From contig NZ_JARRIB010000005.1 in the NCBI RefSeq assembly GCF_041647995.1, forward strand, positions 1 through 64,000: DNA of 64,000 nucleotides. The letters run 5' to 3'. Below are positions 1 through 8,474 of this stretch, one piece after another. The position numbers and the translations under genes were made by a program. The notes below the pieces were generated by a model. That model had not been told where the DNA came from, made no database searches, and saw only the letters and a program-made list of their open reading frames with translations. Within the stretch, counting starts at the first letter, position 1, and each line of letters begins with the position of its first letter. The stretch is from Pyrococcus kukulkanii. Its GTDB lineage: Archaea; Methanobacteriota_B; Thermococci; Thermococcales; Thermococcaceae.

Positions 1-111
1 CGGGTCAAAACCAAGGATTCACTTCCTAAACCCCACGAATCCCACCGAATAGTAGTTAGCGCACTTGCTATATATAACAGTTCACCTTCTGACTATACCT
101 GAACCAACAAC

Positions 112-148
112 GTTACATTTTTCCTTTTGAAAGCCTGTCCTCCCATCC
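112..148. repeat. Transposon-end-like motif, copy A
   Basis: GTTAC, a T-rich run and TTTTGAAAGCC followed by a pyrimidine-rich stretch. The same arrangement recurs at 1199-1250 and, with small changes, at 49812-49851. Here it borders the truncated end of the hsdR fragment. The pattern recalls the structured right end of IS200/IS605-type elements in Thermococcales, but no transposase gene is attached. This copy has lost the GC-rich hairpin seen in the other two. Confidence 0.4.
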
Positions 149-551
149 TTAGCAAGAGCTCCCAAAGAAACACCTCCACAATCTCGGTTCATCGGACAGC
201 CTGCACTCTATTATCACAATGGGAATCCCATTGATATAGAGAACTATGTCTGGGATTTTTGTTTTAAAGGGATAACTAACTTGGTTTGCAACTAAAAACT
301 CGTTATTTTCTGGATTTTCATAATCTATGAGCATCAGTCGTTTTAGCTCACCAGTTTCTTCATCCTTGATTGAGACGCCATCCTTCAAGTAGTCCAATAT
401 TCTGCAAGACCCCCTCAACACCAAATGACACAGACTTGAGAAAAGTTATAGCCTCCTCTGCTTCCTTCTCACTAACTTTGTTTATTCTCACAATTGCTCG
501 CTTTACTCGGGAAATTAGGAGGGGTTCTTTTTTTATCTTCAAGGATTTCAA
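149..551 (-). pseudogene. Remnant of type I restriction subunit HsdR (N-terminal part)
   Basis: Two overlapping minus-strand frames rejoin into one HsdR-like N-terminal nuclease domain. The upstream frame gives RVKRAIVRINKVSEKEAEEA and ends near FGVEGVL. After a +1 shift near position 415 the second frame continues ILDYLKDGVSI, LMLIDYENPENNEF, PDIVLYINGIPIVIIEC. The last part matches the HsdR PD-(D/E)XK core (a PDIVLYINGIP strand followed by VIIECK), but the expected K and everything after it is replaced by unrelated sequence near position 200. HsdR normally has about 800-1000 residues and is the translocating nuclease of type I restriction systems; only about 120 remain. No HsdM or HsdS gene is in the window. 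It is certainly inactive; the family call is from motif recognition. Confidence 0.65.
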
Positions 552-620
552 TACCCCTCTTGTATTGCCGGGGTGAGCCCTTCAATTGTGGGTTTCGCAT
601 TGTCCTCACTCAGCCATGGT

Positions 621-985
621 TTACACCAATGACTTTAATTTTTCAACTGAATTTATCAAAAGAACTCCCTCAGACTTACATGCGTCCTCAAAGTCTGGAT
701 CAAGAGAAACCAGACCTTGGATTCCATAGTATTTGCATGTTGCTAATATGGTCTCTAAGAACTCTTTAGTTGTGGCTTTCACAATTTCTTTATCTTTTTT
801 TCAATTCCCAGTAACCTTTCCCTGTTTTTGCCTTATAAGAATATGAAGAAAACCTCACTATAGACTATGCTGTTGATAAAAACTCTAAATTCCCCATTGA
901 AAAGAGTTTCTAAAAGTTTCACAGCTTTGGGATTGTCTTTAGCGAACTCAATTATAACATTGCTGTCAAGGAACAAGCTCATCAT
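621..985 (-). pseudogene. Broken VapC toxin (PIN-domain RNase)
   Basis: An ATG at 985, inside the end of the upstream antitoxin gene, opens MMSLFLDSNVIIEFAKDN, a PIN-domain first strand with the catalytic Asp. The frame stops after FFIFL near 840. A second frame resumes at KKDKEIVKATTKEFLETI and runs through YYGIQGLVSLDPDFEDACK, the C-terminal part with the second acidic cluster, to a TAA at 621. The total span is about 365 bp and lacks part of the middle helices, so there is at least one deletion plus a frameshift. In intact members this protein cleaves RNA and is held in check by the adjacent VapB. This copy cannot make a full PIN fold. Confidence 0.75.
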
Positions 986-1151
986 AAACCTCGGCCTCCA
1001 ACTCTTGCCAGGTTTTTCCAGTTTTCAATGAGCCTCTAGCTCTTTTTAGAGCTTCTCGCACGTTGACTTTAGCTTTCATCCTCAAAATCTCCTCTTTAAT
1101 TTTCCCCTCAAGTTCTTTGGGAACCTTCACAGTGATAGTGACTTCTTTCAT
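966..1151 (-). CDS. VapB-type antitoxin, orphaned by loss of its toxin
   Basis: 61 residues: an N-terminal beta strand (MKEVTITVKVPKELEGKIKE), then a helical, charged C-terminus typical of short VapB antitoxins that pair with PIN toxins. The gene overlaps the start of the broken vapC by 20 bp, the usual translationally coupled layout. The reading frame is intact while the toxin is destroyed, so it may survive by chance or still act on related toxins elsewhere. An inverted repeat (CCATGA, 9 bp, TCATGG) lies just upstream at about 1160-1180 and could be the autoregulatory operator. The ATG at 1151 follows GGTGAGGGT, a reasonable ribosome binding site. Confidence 0.65.
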   Translation of the reverse strand: MKEVTITVKVPKELEGKIKEEILRMKAKVNVREALKRARGSLKTGKTWQELEAEVYDELVP

Positions 1152-1198
1152 ACCCTCACCATGAGGAATTTTATCATGGAGAGATTTAAGATTTTAGT

Positions 1199-1250
1199 GT
1201 TACTTTTTTCTTTTGAAAGCCCCGCCCTTCAGGACGGGGAAGAGGTCAGT
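1199..1250. repeat. Transposon-end-like motif, copy B
   Basis: GTTAC, T-rich run, TTTTGAAAGCCCCG, then CCCTTCAGGACGGGG and GAGGTCAG. It abuts the stop of the sua5 gene. The CCCCG...CGGGG arms can form an imperfect hairpin. Together with copy A it brackets the hsdR/vapBC relics, as if one or more insertion elements had carried or rearranged this segment. Confidence 0.45.
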
Positions 1251-1253
1251 CAC

Positions 1254-2276
1254 TCAAACCTTTATAACTTTATAACCAGCGGCTTTTCTTAGCCTGTTCA
1301 TAACTGCCAACCCCAATCCCCTCTCTTCAACCCCTTCAGCTAAGACCACATCAACTCCCGCCTTATCCATGTACCTTAGAGCCTTGAAAAGATTCCTAGC
1401 GATGTCTTCAACCGTGCTCCCCAAGAAGAAGAACTCGTCCGCGTTATATCTTCCAGAGCCAATAACCCCGACCCTCTTACCCCTCCTTCTGAATTCCTCT
1501 ACCAGCTCCCCTATCTTCTCTTCTACCTTCTCTCTTGGCCCTTCAACAACGATTACTTCAGCACTGGGGGCGTAGTGCCTGTACTTCATCCCTGGGGCCT
1601 TTGCCAAGTTTACCTTCTTCCCGTAAACGGCCGGATGAACCCTTACCTCCCCAATGACCTTCTCAATCTCCTCTAGCGGTAAGCCTCCGGGCCTGAGGAG
1701 CACGGGAGGCCATTCGGTGAGATCTATGACCGTCGACTCAACGCCGATCTTCGTCTCGCCGCCATCTATTATGCACTCTATCTTTCCGTAAAAGTCATCT
1801 ATAACGTGCTCGGCAGACGTTGGACTAGGCCTACCGCTTATGTTAGCGGAAGGAGCGGCTATTGGCCTTCCACTGAGTTTTATAAGCTTCAGGGCTATCT
1901 CGTGGGCAGGCATCCTTATGGCCACGGTATCGAGGCCTCCCGTTGTTACTTTGGGAACCACATCTTTCCTAGGAAGGACAATGGTTAGGGGCCCGGGCCA
2001 GAATTTCTTAGCTAACATCTCCGCTTCCTCAGGAACCTCCCTCGCCAACTCGTGCACTTGAGAAAAGTCCGCGATATGGATTATCAGGGGATTATCAGCA
2101 GGCCTTCCTTTAGCCTCGAATATCCTTCTCACGGCCGTCTCGTTTAGGGCGTCTGCCCCCAATCCGTAAACGGTCTCTGTGGGAAAAGCAACAAGTTTTC
2201 CCTCTCTGATTAGTTTAGCGGCTACCCTGAGCTTCTTCTCGTCGATTTTATCCCTCATGTTTATGATGATAGTCAT
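1254..2276 (-). CDS. sua5: L-threonylcarbamoyladenylate synthase Sua5
   Basis: 340 residues, the full length of Sua5 rather than the short YrdC form. Residues about 14-200 form the YrdC domain, with GKLVAFPTETVYGLGADAL (nucleotide/threonine binding) and IAAPSANISGRPSPTSA. A linker with MKYRHYAP precedes the C-terminal Rossmann-like Sua5 domain (about 235-340). The enzyme makes threonylcarbamoyl-AMP from Thr, bicarbonate and ATP, the first step of t6A formation at position 37 of ANN-decoding tRNAs. The start overlaps the end of the upstream glycosyltransferase gene, and M7 is an alternative start. It is the last gene of a minus-strand run that also contains TrmO, another tRNA position-37 enzyme. 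Confidence 0.93.
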   Translation of the reverse strand: MTIIINMRDKIDEKKLRVAAKLIREGKLVAFPTETVYGLGADALNETAVRRIFEAKGRPADNPLIIHIADFSQVHELAREVPEEAEMLAKKFWPGPLTIVLPRKDVVPKVTTGGLDTVAIRMPAHEIALKLIKLSGRPIAAPSANISGRPSPTSAEHVIDDFYGKIECIIDGGETKIGVESTVIDLTEWPPVLLRPGGLPLEEIEKVIGEVRVHPAVYGKKVNLAKAPGMKYRHYAPSAEVIVVEGPREKVEEKIGELVEEFRRRGKRVGVIGSGRYNADEFFFLGSTVEDIARNLFKALRYMDKAGVDVVLAEGVEERGLGLAVMNRLRKAAGYKVIKV

Positions 2277-3259
2277 CTCACCACCTCCCCGTAAACCTTC
2301 TCAACCTCTCTACACGCCTTCTCAAGCGAATATAATGTAGAAATTCTCTTTCCAATTGCACCCCTTTTAGCTCCTTCCTTCCCCTCAAGTAGCCTATTTA
2401 AAAACTCAACTGCCTCCTCCAGGGTGTTGAATAAGTAACCGTTCTTGCCGTGCCTTATTAGCTCCCTTATTCCGCCGATATCCCTCCCCAAGACGGGAAC
2501 CCCAAAAGAATTTGCCTCAAGAATGACGAGACCAAATCCCTCCCTTCTTGAGGGGAGAACAAGAACTTTCGCCTTGCTTAAAACCTCTTCAGCCCTAACG
2601 TACCCCAAGAATTTTACATTCTCTGGAGCCTTAATCCTGGGGCCCTCGCCGGCAACGAGGAACTCCTCTTCAGGGAAGTGCTCGGCAAGCCTTATGAAGT
2701 CATAGATACCTTTATACCTGGCAATCCTACCCAGGAAGACAATTGCCTTCCTCTCAGATCTTCCACTGAGGGTCGTCCAGTTAGGAATTACCTTAACCTC
2801 CCTCGCGCCCAGCCTTAAGGCCTTCTTGGCCAAGTAGTGGCTGACGGCTATCACCTTATCGGCCTTGATCAAGGACTCCTTAACGAAGTACCTGCCCAGT
2901 GGAAGCTTGGACATGAACTCAAGGTCGCTCCCGTGGGCCGTAATTACCACCGGCCTAACGCCTGAGAGAATCGCGGAGTAGCTTGTGGTTCCAACATAAT
3001 GTGCGTGGATTACATCGTAGTTATTTTTCTCATGTAACCTCCTTATAACCTTCGAAGCAAGCAAGACAAAGGATATTCCCCTAAGGCCAAAGATGTTGGG
3101 AACTTTGATCGAGTAAACCCCACCCTCCCTAACTTTGACCGTTCCATAAGTTAAAACGTGAACCTCGTGCCTAGTCCTAAGGCATTCAACCAACTCCTTA
3201 ACGTGCCTTGCAACCCCTCCCCTGTGCGGGGGGTAGTGGCCAACCATTAGGATTTTCAC
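2273..3259 (-). CDS. Family 4 glycosyltransferase (GT-B fold)
   Basis: The N-terminal Rossmann domain begins KILMVGHYPPHRGGVARHV, with the glycine-rich acceptor loop. The C-terminal domain has VFLGRIARYKGIYDFI and the EX7E retaining-glycosyltransferase motif in SRREGFGLVILEANSFGVPV (about residues 235-255). It probably transfers a sugar from a nucleotide donor to a lipid, glycoprotein or polysaccharide acceptor at the cytoplasmic membrane face; donor and acceptor cannot be read from sequence. I place the start at the GTG at 3259, which overlaps the trmO stop as GTGA and follows GGGGTG; a GTG 9 bp earlier is possible. It overlaps trmO upstream and sua5 downstream, so the three genes are likely cotranscribed. 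Confidence 0.88.
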   Translation of the reverse strand: MKILMVGHYPPHRGGVARHVKELVECLRTRHEVHVLTYGTVKVREGGVYSIKVPNIFGLRGISFVLLASKVIRRLHEKNNYDVIHAHYVGTTSYSAILSGVRPVVITAHGSDLEFMSKLPLGRYFVKESLIKADKVIAVSHYLAKKALRLGAREVKVIPNWTTLSGRSERKAIVFLGRIARYKGIYDFIRLAEHFPEEEFLVAGEGPRIKAPENVKFLGYVRAEEVLSKAKVLVLPSRREGFGLVILEANSFGVPVLGRDIGGIRELIRHGKNGYLFNTLEEAVEFLNRLLEGKEGAKRGAIGKRISTLYSLEKACREVEKVYGEVVR

Positions 3260-3882
3260 TCCAAACACCCCAGCTTGCCCCTAATCTCAACGGGCAATTC
3301 TTCATAAATCTTTTTGAGGGTTTTAATCAATGTACACAGCTCTTCAGCAGAAAGAACGGCAGTTTTAGGGCCTATCTCAACTGTCAAGGCCTCGAACTCC
3401 TCAGGAGACACTTCTTCAAGCTTACCCAGATAATTGGACTTCCTGGGTATTAAGTTGATCTCGCCAATCCGAACTCCCCTACCTTTATTCACTTCCCTCC
3501 TCTCAATCTCACTTGGACAGTCAAGCCTCTTAACGAATATTCTTATGTCGAGGACAGGAGTTCCCTCGTACGCATCAACCCAGGAGATGTAGAGTTTATT
3601 TCCCTCAATCCTCTCTATCCTAACGGTATACAAGGCAAAGGGATTCGGTCTTAATGGAGAGCGAGTGGCAAAGACACCAGTTAAGGGATTTCTTGGATTG
3701 CCGCGCGGATGGACTTTCAGAACTTTCCTCTTCTCTGGAGTATCGCTTTCATGGAGCCAAGCTATTACCTTTATCCAGTCTCCCTCACTTAGTCCATCCA
3801 CCGCCTCTAAGAACTCGGGAAGGATCTCGATAAACACTCCATTTTCCTTCCTTATGTACCCTATGGGGTAAACGGCGAACAA
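3256..3882 (-). CDS. tRNA (N6-threonylcarbamoyladenosine37-N6)-methyltransferase TrmO-like
   Basis: 208 residues. The N-terminal about 130 residues form the TrmO/TsaA (UPF0066) beta-barrel: YPIGYIRKENGVF at the start and the signature HPRGNPRNPLTGVFATRSP with RPNPFALY (about 57-85), then DAYEGTPVLDIR. TrmO of bacteria methylates t6A37 of tRNA-Thr with SAM. The roughly 80-residue C-terminal extension, ending in a Cys-containing KLGCLE tail, is not part of the core. Translation probably starts at a TTG preceded by GGAGGTGGTAGG; the upstream gene ends within that site. Neighbourhood with Sua5 fits a t6A theme. Family assignment is firm, substrate is inferred. Confidence 0.85.
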   Translation of the reverse strand: MFAVYPIGYIRKENGVFIEILPEFLEAVDGLSEGDWIKVIAWLHESDTPEKRKVLKVHPRGNPRNPLTGVFATRSPLRPNPFALYTVRIERIEGNKLYISWVDAYEGTPVLDIRIFVKRLDCPSEIERREVNKGRGVRIGEINLIPRKSNYLGKLEEVSPEEFEALTVEIGPKTAVLSAEELCTLIKTLKKIYEELPVEIRGKLGCLE

Positions 3883-3883
3883 C

Positions 3884-4636
3884 CTACCACCTCCCAGCTA
3901 TGAATCCCCTATTTAGCTTCTTTGAGAAACAAACCATCTTTTCAACATCAATAAAAAGACCAGATCTGGGGCCAAGCTCATAAACTTCAACGTCGTCAGA
4001 GAGGAAATAAAAGAAGGCCCCCTCAAGGATCCTTGGGAGGGAGTCTATGAGCTTAACGTAGCCATCCATGCATTGAGGCGGATCTTTCAAGTAGCCCAGG
4101 AAGAGCTCCCACTTCATAAGCTCCCCAACTACCCTCCACGGTGCCCCCGTCTTCTCGAGAATTCTCCTAACGGAAGATACAAGGTAGGGGAAAAGTCTGT
4201 CCTGGGGGCTTATATCTGCACCTAAATTAAAGAGTGGATCCTTAAACTCTTCGTACCTTGGGGATTTAGCCATCAAGAACAAGTGAGGCTTGACTATCCT
4301 GTTGCTCCAAACCAGCATTTCCCTTGGCTTGCCGAATCTCCTATCTAGAGAAAATCCCCTAAGGGGATTCAGATCCCTGAGCAAATTCAATTGCAAAAGA
4401 CCACCGCCTAAAAAGAGATCATTATCCCTTAAAAATTCTAAAACATCCAAGAATTCGCAATAGGCTTTTTCAACTTTTTTATCGTCTTCCCTGGAGAAAA
4501 ATATTAGGGAGGCATCGGCTAGGCTCTTTATGACGTTTGACTGAAGCAAAAGGAGAGAATACTCACTAACATCCTCTTCCCTTATCTCCTTAAACGTCTC
4601 AATTGCTTGCTTTAAGAAGTGCTTCCCGAGATCCAT
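3884..4636 (-). CDS. Conserved hypothetical protein (Thermococcales)
   Basis: 250 residues, mostly helical by composition, no signal peptide, no transmembrane segment and no motif I can name. It begins MDLGKHFLKQAIETFKEIRE and contains FKDPLFNLGADISPQDRLFP in the middle. Its stop lies within the ribosome binding site of trmO, so the two genes are translationally adjacent. It sits between glnA and trmO on the same strand. I do not recognise the family and assign no function. Confidence 0.8.
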   Translation of the reverse strand: MDLGKHFLKQAIETFKEIREEDVSEYSLLLLQSNVIKSLADASLIFFSREDDKKVEKAYCEFLDVLEFLRDNDLFLGGGLLQLNLLRDLNPLRGFSLDRRFGKPREMLVWSNRIVKPHLFLMAKSPRYEEFKDPLFNLGADISPQDRLFPYLVSSVRRILEKTGAPWRVVGELMKWELFLGYLKDPPQCMDGYVKLIDSLPRILEGAFFYFLSDDVEVYELGPRSGLFIDVEKMVCFSKKLNRGFIAGRW

Positions 4637-4676
4637 CGAATATTAATTTGGGATAGGGAGATAATAATTTTCCTCG

Positions 4677-5996
4677 TCAGATGAAGAAGTACCTTTCAAG
4701 TTCCCACTCAGTGATCCTTTTGGTGTCCTTCGACAAGTGCTTGCTCTCAAGGTAGTCCAAGTACTCCTCCCATTCAGCCCTCTTGTACTCAATGAAGTTC
4801 TTGTACGCTCCTCCCAGGGCCTTTTTGATGACCTTATCCTGCTCAAGCTCTTCAAGGGCTTCTCCTAGGTTACTTGGGAGGATGTCAATTCCAAGCTGGG
4901 CCTTCTTCTCTTCACTCATCTCATAGACATTCTCCTCGACGTACGCGAATGGGTCGATCTTGTGCTTGATTCCATCGAATCCGGCCTTAATAATCGCTGC
5001 AAATGCAAAGTACGGGTTGGCACTTGGATCTGGACAGCGATACTCGATCCTTGCCCCATTCCCCCAAAACGCTGGAACTCTAATAAGGACGCTCCTGTTC
5101 CTGTAGCCCCAGCTTACGTACACTGGTGCCTCGTACCCTGGGACTAGCCTCTTGTAGCTGTTCACGGTTGGGTTCGTAACAGCGGTTAGTGCCTTGGCGT
5201 GCTTCAGTATTCCGCCGATGAAGTGAAGAGCGGTTTCGCTTAACCCTTCCTCGCCTTTAAATATGTTTTCCCCATCCTTCCAGAGGCTTATGTGGACGTG
5301 CATTCCATTGCCGGGCATTTCGTAGATCGGTTTAGGCATGAAGGTAGCGTACAGCCCATGCATCTCCGCAACTGCCTTAACGATGTACTTGAAGCTTACT
5401 ATATTATCTGCCGTCTTCAGGGCCTCATCGTACCTGAAATCGATCTCATGCTGGGCCTTTCCGACTTCGTGGTGGAGCACTTCTGGGGTAAGGCCAAAGG
5501 CGGGCATGTACTCGGCAATCTCCCTCCTTATCTCCCTCGCCCTATCTAGGGTTAATATGTCAAAGTAACCTCCGAAGTCTGGAATTTCAAGCTCCCAGGT
5601 ACCATTCTTCTTGAAGAAGTAAAACTCTGGCTCCGGCCCTATGTAAACTTTAAAGCCATCTTTAGCTAACTCATCGAGAACGTTCTTCAGGACGCCCCTG
5701 GGGTCGGCTGGATAGGGCTTGTTATCTTTATATATGTAACCGTAGACCCTTGCGACGTTGTCCCATGGAACCTCAACGTACGTGTCTGGGTCGGCCTTGA
5801 ATACGAGATCGCTATCTTCGATTCCTTGGAATCCTGGGATTGAAGAGCCGTCAAAAGCTATTCCAGTTTCCACGGCCTCTTCAAGCCTACTGATTGGCAC
5901 TTCCATTCCCTTAGGCACTCCATTTACATCAACAAATATGAGCTGCACAAACTTGGGCTTCCTATTAAACTTGCTAATGGTCCCAGCAATGTTCAT
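4677..5996 (-). CDS. glnA: Glutamine synthetase, type I
   Basis: 439 residues, normal for GSI. Recognisable blocks in order: FVDVNGVPKGMEVPISRLEE, FDGSSIPGFQGIEDSDL (about 48-64), IGPEPEFYFF (about 119), HEVGKAQHEIDF, GNGMHVHISLW (ATP/glutamate site, about 245), NRSVLIRVPAFWGNGARIEY and CPDPSANPYFAFAA. It condenses glutamate and ammonia with ATP and is the main ammonia assimilation enzyme. The Tyr adenylylation loop of the enterobacterial GSI-beta enzymes is not evident, consistent with the archaeal GSI-alpha type. The ATG is preceded by GAGGTGAAATAA. A TATA-like element (CCTTATATTG, minus strand, near 6059-6068) gives a leader of about 40 nt. It is monocistronic on this evidence. Confidence 0.97.
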   Translation of the reverse strand: MNIAGTISKFNRKPKFVQLIFVDVNGVPKGMEVPISRLEEAVETGIAFDGSSIPGFQGIEDSDLVFKADPDTYVEVPWDNVARVYGYIYKDNKPYPADPRGVLKNVLDELAKDGFKVYIGPEPEFYFFKKNGTWELEIPDFGGYFDILTLDRAREIRREIAEYMPAFGLTPEVLHHEVGKAQHEIDFRYDEALKTADNIVSFKYIVKAVAEMHGLYATFMPKPIYEMPGNGMHVHISLWKDGENIFKGEEGLSETALHFIGGILKHAKALTAVTNPTVNSYKRLVPGYEAPVYVSWGYRNRSVLIRVPAFWGNGARIEYRCPDPSANPYFAFAAIIKAGFDGIKHKIDPFAYVEENVYEMSEEKKAQLGIDILPSNLGEALEELEQDKVIKKALGGAYKNFIEYKRAEWEEYLDYLESKHLSKDTKRITEWELERYFFI

Positions 5997-6058
5997 TTAT
6001 TTCACCTCTTTTCTGAATATTTATCCAGTCCCTCCCCACATTCAATGAACACTTGCCC

Positions 6059-6068
6059 AATATAAGGT
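6059..6068 (-). promoter_or_regulatory. Putative glnA promoter TATA element
   Basis: CCTTATATTG on the minus strand, 63-72 bp upstream of the glnA start codon, in the AT-rich 6000-6150 intergenic region. Chosen by position and similarity to Thermococcales TATA boxes; a second AT-rich site (GATAAATATT, near 6020) is closer to the start. Confidence 0.4.
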
Positions 6069-6151
6069 TTTAGTCGTGAACATTAAATAATAGACAAAAT
6101 GTGCACGTTGAGGTTGCACTAAACAAAAATATGTTCAAAATTAACTATCTA

Positions 6152-6424
6152 TCATCCAAATATTGACGAATATGTGATAAAAATTCCCGCCAAGAAGAGG
6201 GAGACGTAGGCAAGTAAACTTAACTTGTATATTCGAGAATTCCAGAAGTGCTCCCTAACTACCAAGGCAACTATCGTAAGCATCAAGCCATATAGGGCCG
6301 AGAATATACCAACGGCCAGCTTAAGGTCAATCCTCATTAGCAGGAGAATCCCGAAGACGGCCCCCGCAAATATCGTCACGTGAGGAATTGTAAATGCATA
6401 GTACCTTAGTAAAGTCTTGTCCAT
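6152..6424 (-). CDS. Small membrane protein, three predicted transmembrane segments
   Basis: 90 residues with three hydrophobic stretches: HVTIFAGAVFGILLLM, LAVGIFSALYGLMLTIVALV and LSLLAYVSLFLAGIFITYSS. No charged catalytic motif is visible. It follows the UPF0216 gene by 3 bp on the same strand, at the end of a three-gene unit with the surface protein at 6842-8407. The family is not recognised; a role in the envelope is only a guess from context. Confidence 0.75.
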   Translation of the reverse strand: MDKTLLRYYAFTIPHVTIFAGAVFGILLLMRIDLKLAVGIFSALYGLMLTIVALVVREHFWNSRIYKLSLLAYVSLFLAGIFITYSSIFG

Positions 6425-6427
6425 GGC

Positions 6428-6838
6428 TTACCACTCCGTTATGAAGGCGTGAACCGTTGTCGTGGGGAGTTTTCTCCTTATCCTTGGAAGGTAATACCTT
6501 GGGAGCCTTAGCATTGTCTCCTCCTCGTAACCCTCCTCAATTTCTAGGATTTTCTTTATAACCTTAACCTCAACTTTGCCCCTAACTATGAAGCTCCCCC
6601 TATCTACAGTGCTTATCTCAAGGACTATTGGGAGCTTAAGTTTCTCAGCATCTTCCTCTTCAAGGAGTGACCTCAGAAGCAATAGCTCGTCCCGTTTGAA
6701 GTAGTGATAACTGCCGTCCCTCAGCTTTACCTTTGGATCATCCATTAGGAGTAATCTTGATAAACTTTCCCTTTTCCTAGGTAGATGGGAATTTATTCTA
6801 GCTACCTCGAATTCAATTATCCTCTCAATCCTCTCCAT
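6428..6838 (-). CDS. UPF0216/DUF61 family protein
   Basis: 136 residues beginning MERIERIIEFEVARINSHLP, with PRKRESLSRLLLMDDPKVKL and a C-terminal RLPRYYLPRIRRKLPTTTVH. This matches the archaeal UPF0216 (DUF61) family as I recall it, which has no assigned function. It is soluble and basic at the C-terminus. It lies 3 bp from each neighbour, between a secreted membrane-anchored protein and a small membrane protein on the same strand. Confidence 0.75.
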   Translation of the reverse strand: MERIERIIEFEVARINSHLPRKRESLSRLLLMDDPKVKLRDGSYHYFKRDELLLLRSLLEEEDAEKLKLPIVLEISTVDRGSFIVRGKVEVKVIKKILEIEEGYEEETMLRLPRYYLPRIRRKLPTTTVHAFITEW

Positions 6839-6841
6839 TTC

Positions 6842-8407
6842 TTACTTCCTCCCGAGGGGCGACTTCCTTTTAGGCTTTTTCCTTTTTCTCCTTTTCCTTC
6901 TTGAGTCAGTAAGCCAATAGTATCCGCCAACACCGGCAATTCCAACTAACGCCAAGAGCAACAAGAGGAACGCCCAAGTATTGCTCTTCTTAGGAGGGGT
7001 TGTCGTGGGAGTTGCCGAGGAGGTTGTACTTTCCGAAGGAGTCGTGGTAGTTAGTGAGGATGTGGTAGTTGAGTGTGGAAAGCTTGTCGTGCTTGAGGTT
7101 ATTGAAGAAGGCCCCACAACCCCAACACCTTCTACTTCGACTTCTCTCCCAAGGGTCTTAAGTGAAACCACGTACTTGAAACCCCCTTCCCTCCGGAGTC
7201 CTATGGAGAACGTGTAGTTACCCGAAGGAAGTAAGAGCTCCTTAGCCTCCCTAACTAAAGAACCATCGTCCCAGGTGATCCTATACTCAACCGTAGCCGT
7301 GAGTGAGATGGCGTTTGGATTGTTTATTACAACTACTATCCTTCCATCCTTAACCGATGCATTCAAAGTTGGGAATCCAATCACAAGGTAATCTCCGGTG
7401 GCCTCCCCCACTTCAAATCCCTTGTAGAAAACCTTAACCCCAGCTTCATGTCTTCCAGGTTTCTCAGTTGGCAGTTTGAGCTTGAGGATGTTTGAACCCG
7501 GGGTTATCCTAAACTTAGTTGAGTTTTCAAGGGAGTAATCCGGGGCATAAACCGTTAAGTTAACATCGATGAGTGCGGATCTGTCCGAAGATATTACTAT
7601 GTATGCAAAGTTATCTTCGCCCTGCAAGGCGTTAGTCCTTTCTATTGACATATCAACGAAGGAAATTCCTACATCAACCCAATATTCCCTTGAGTACTCA
7701 TAGACCCCTCTCTCATAGGATATCTCATACTTCAATTTATAAACCCCTGGCCTAAGTGGATCAGGCAACCTCAGCTCGAACCTAATTAAGTTATCCCCAG
7801 GATTCATCGTCTGATTAAATTCCTCCCACGTGACAACTTTGCCCGATTGCGAAACTATTTCAGCCCTAGCAGTGACGTTTATGGGAACGCTTGCAAGGTT
7901 AGTAACATGGGAGTAGACAACTATAACGTCTCCACTCAATGCAACCTTCGCGTTGGGCTTGTCTTTTATAAAAGACACAGCATCCTGAAATATCAGGGGT
8001 TTGTCTCTAACCTCAACAGGAACGTAAACCGAGAGAAGGTACAACTGATTAGTCTCCGTAAATCCCCACATAAATATGTACAGGAGATATTCCCCAGGAG
8101 TAACGTTCTTGGCGTAAAGGGAATATTTAACAACCTTCTTCTCCCCAGAACCCCAGAATCTAAAGATACTATCCTGGAATTCAATGTTGAAGCCCTCAAC
8201 TTCATTTCCCTCTTCGTCAAAAAATTTCGCACTTCTAATTGACACGTGAGCGAACTTAATCTTGAGCGGATTTGTCAGGTAAAACTCTCCCGATGTCACG
8301 GAGTTAACGAGACCAATTACTTTACCTTCACTCTCAAACTGACCGACTTGGGCGTTTACGAAAGGCATTAAAATGAGTAGGACAAGTATAAATAGAACCT
8401 TCCTCAT
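6842..8407 (-). CDS. Secreted, C-terminally membrane-anchored surface protein
   Basis: 521 residues. An N-terminal signal peptide (MRKVLFILVLLILMPFVNA) is followed by several beta-rich Ig/CARDB-like repeats of about 100 residues (for example SVPINVTARAEIVSQSGKVV and SLTATVEYRITWDDGS), with many N-x-S/T sequons. A Ser/Thr-rich stalk of about 50 residues (roughly 425-475) leads to one transmembrane helix (WAFLLLLLALVGIAGVGGYY) and a strongly basic cytoplasmic tail. This is the usual plan of S-layer-associated or binding-protein-like surface proteins in Thermococcales. No enzyme motif is seen. It is first in a three-gene minus-strand unit. Confidence 0.85.
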   Translation of the reverse strand: MRKVLFILVLLILMPFVNAQVGQFESEGKVIGLVNSVTSGEFYLTNPLKIKFAHVSIRSAKFFDEEGNEVEGFNIEFQDSIFRFWGSGEKKVVKYSLYAKNVTPGEYLLYIFMWGFTETNQLYLLSVYVPVEVRDKPLIFQDAVSFIKDKPNAKVALSGDVIVVYSHVTNLASVPINVTARAEIVSQSGKVVTWEEFNQTMNPGDNLIRFELRLPDPLRPGVYKLKYEISYERGVYEYSREYWVDVGISFVDMSIERTNALQGEDNFAYIVISSDRSALIDVNLTVYAPDYSLENSTKFRITPGSNILKLKLPTEKPGRHEAGVKVFYKGFEVGEATGDYLVIGFPTLNASVKDGRIVVVINNPNAISLTATVEYRITWDDGSLVREAKELLLPSGNYTFSIGLRREGGFKYVVSLKTLGREVEVEGVGVVGPSSITSSTTSFPHSTTTSSLTTTTPSESTTSSATPTTTPPKKSNTWAFLLLLLALVGIAGVGGYYWLTDSRRKRRKRKKPKRKSPLGRK

Positions 8408-8474
8408 TACTTTCCCTCCAAACTAATCTCTGAAGAATAGAAGCTAAAATAGTTTATGCCAAGGGGCGAGGCGA

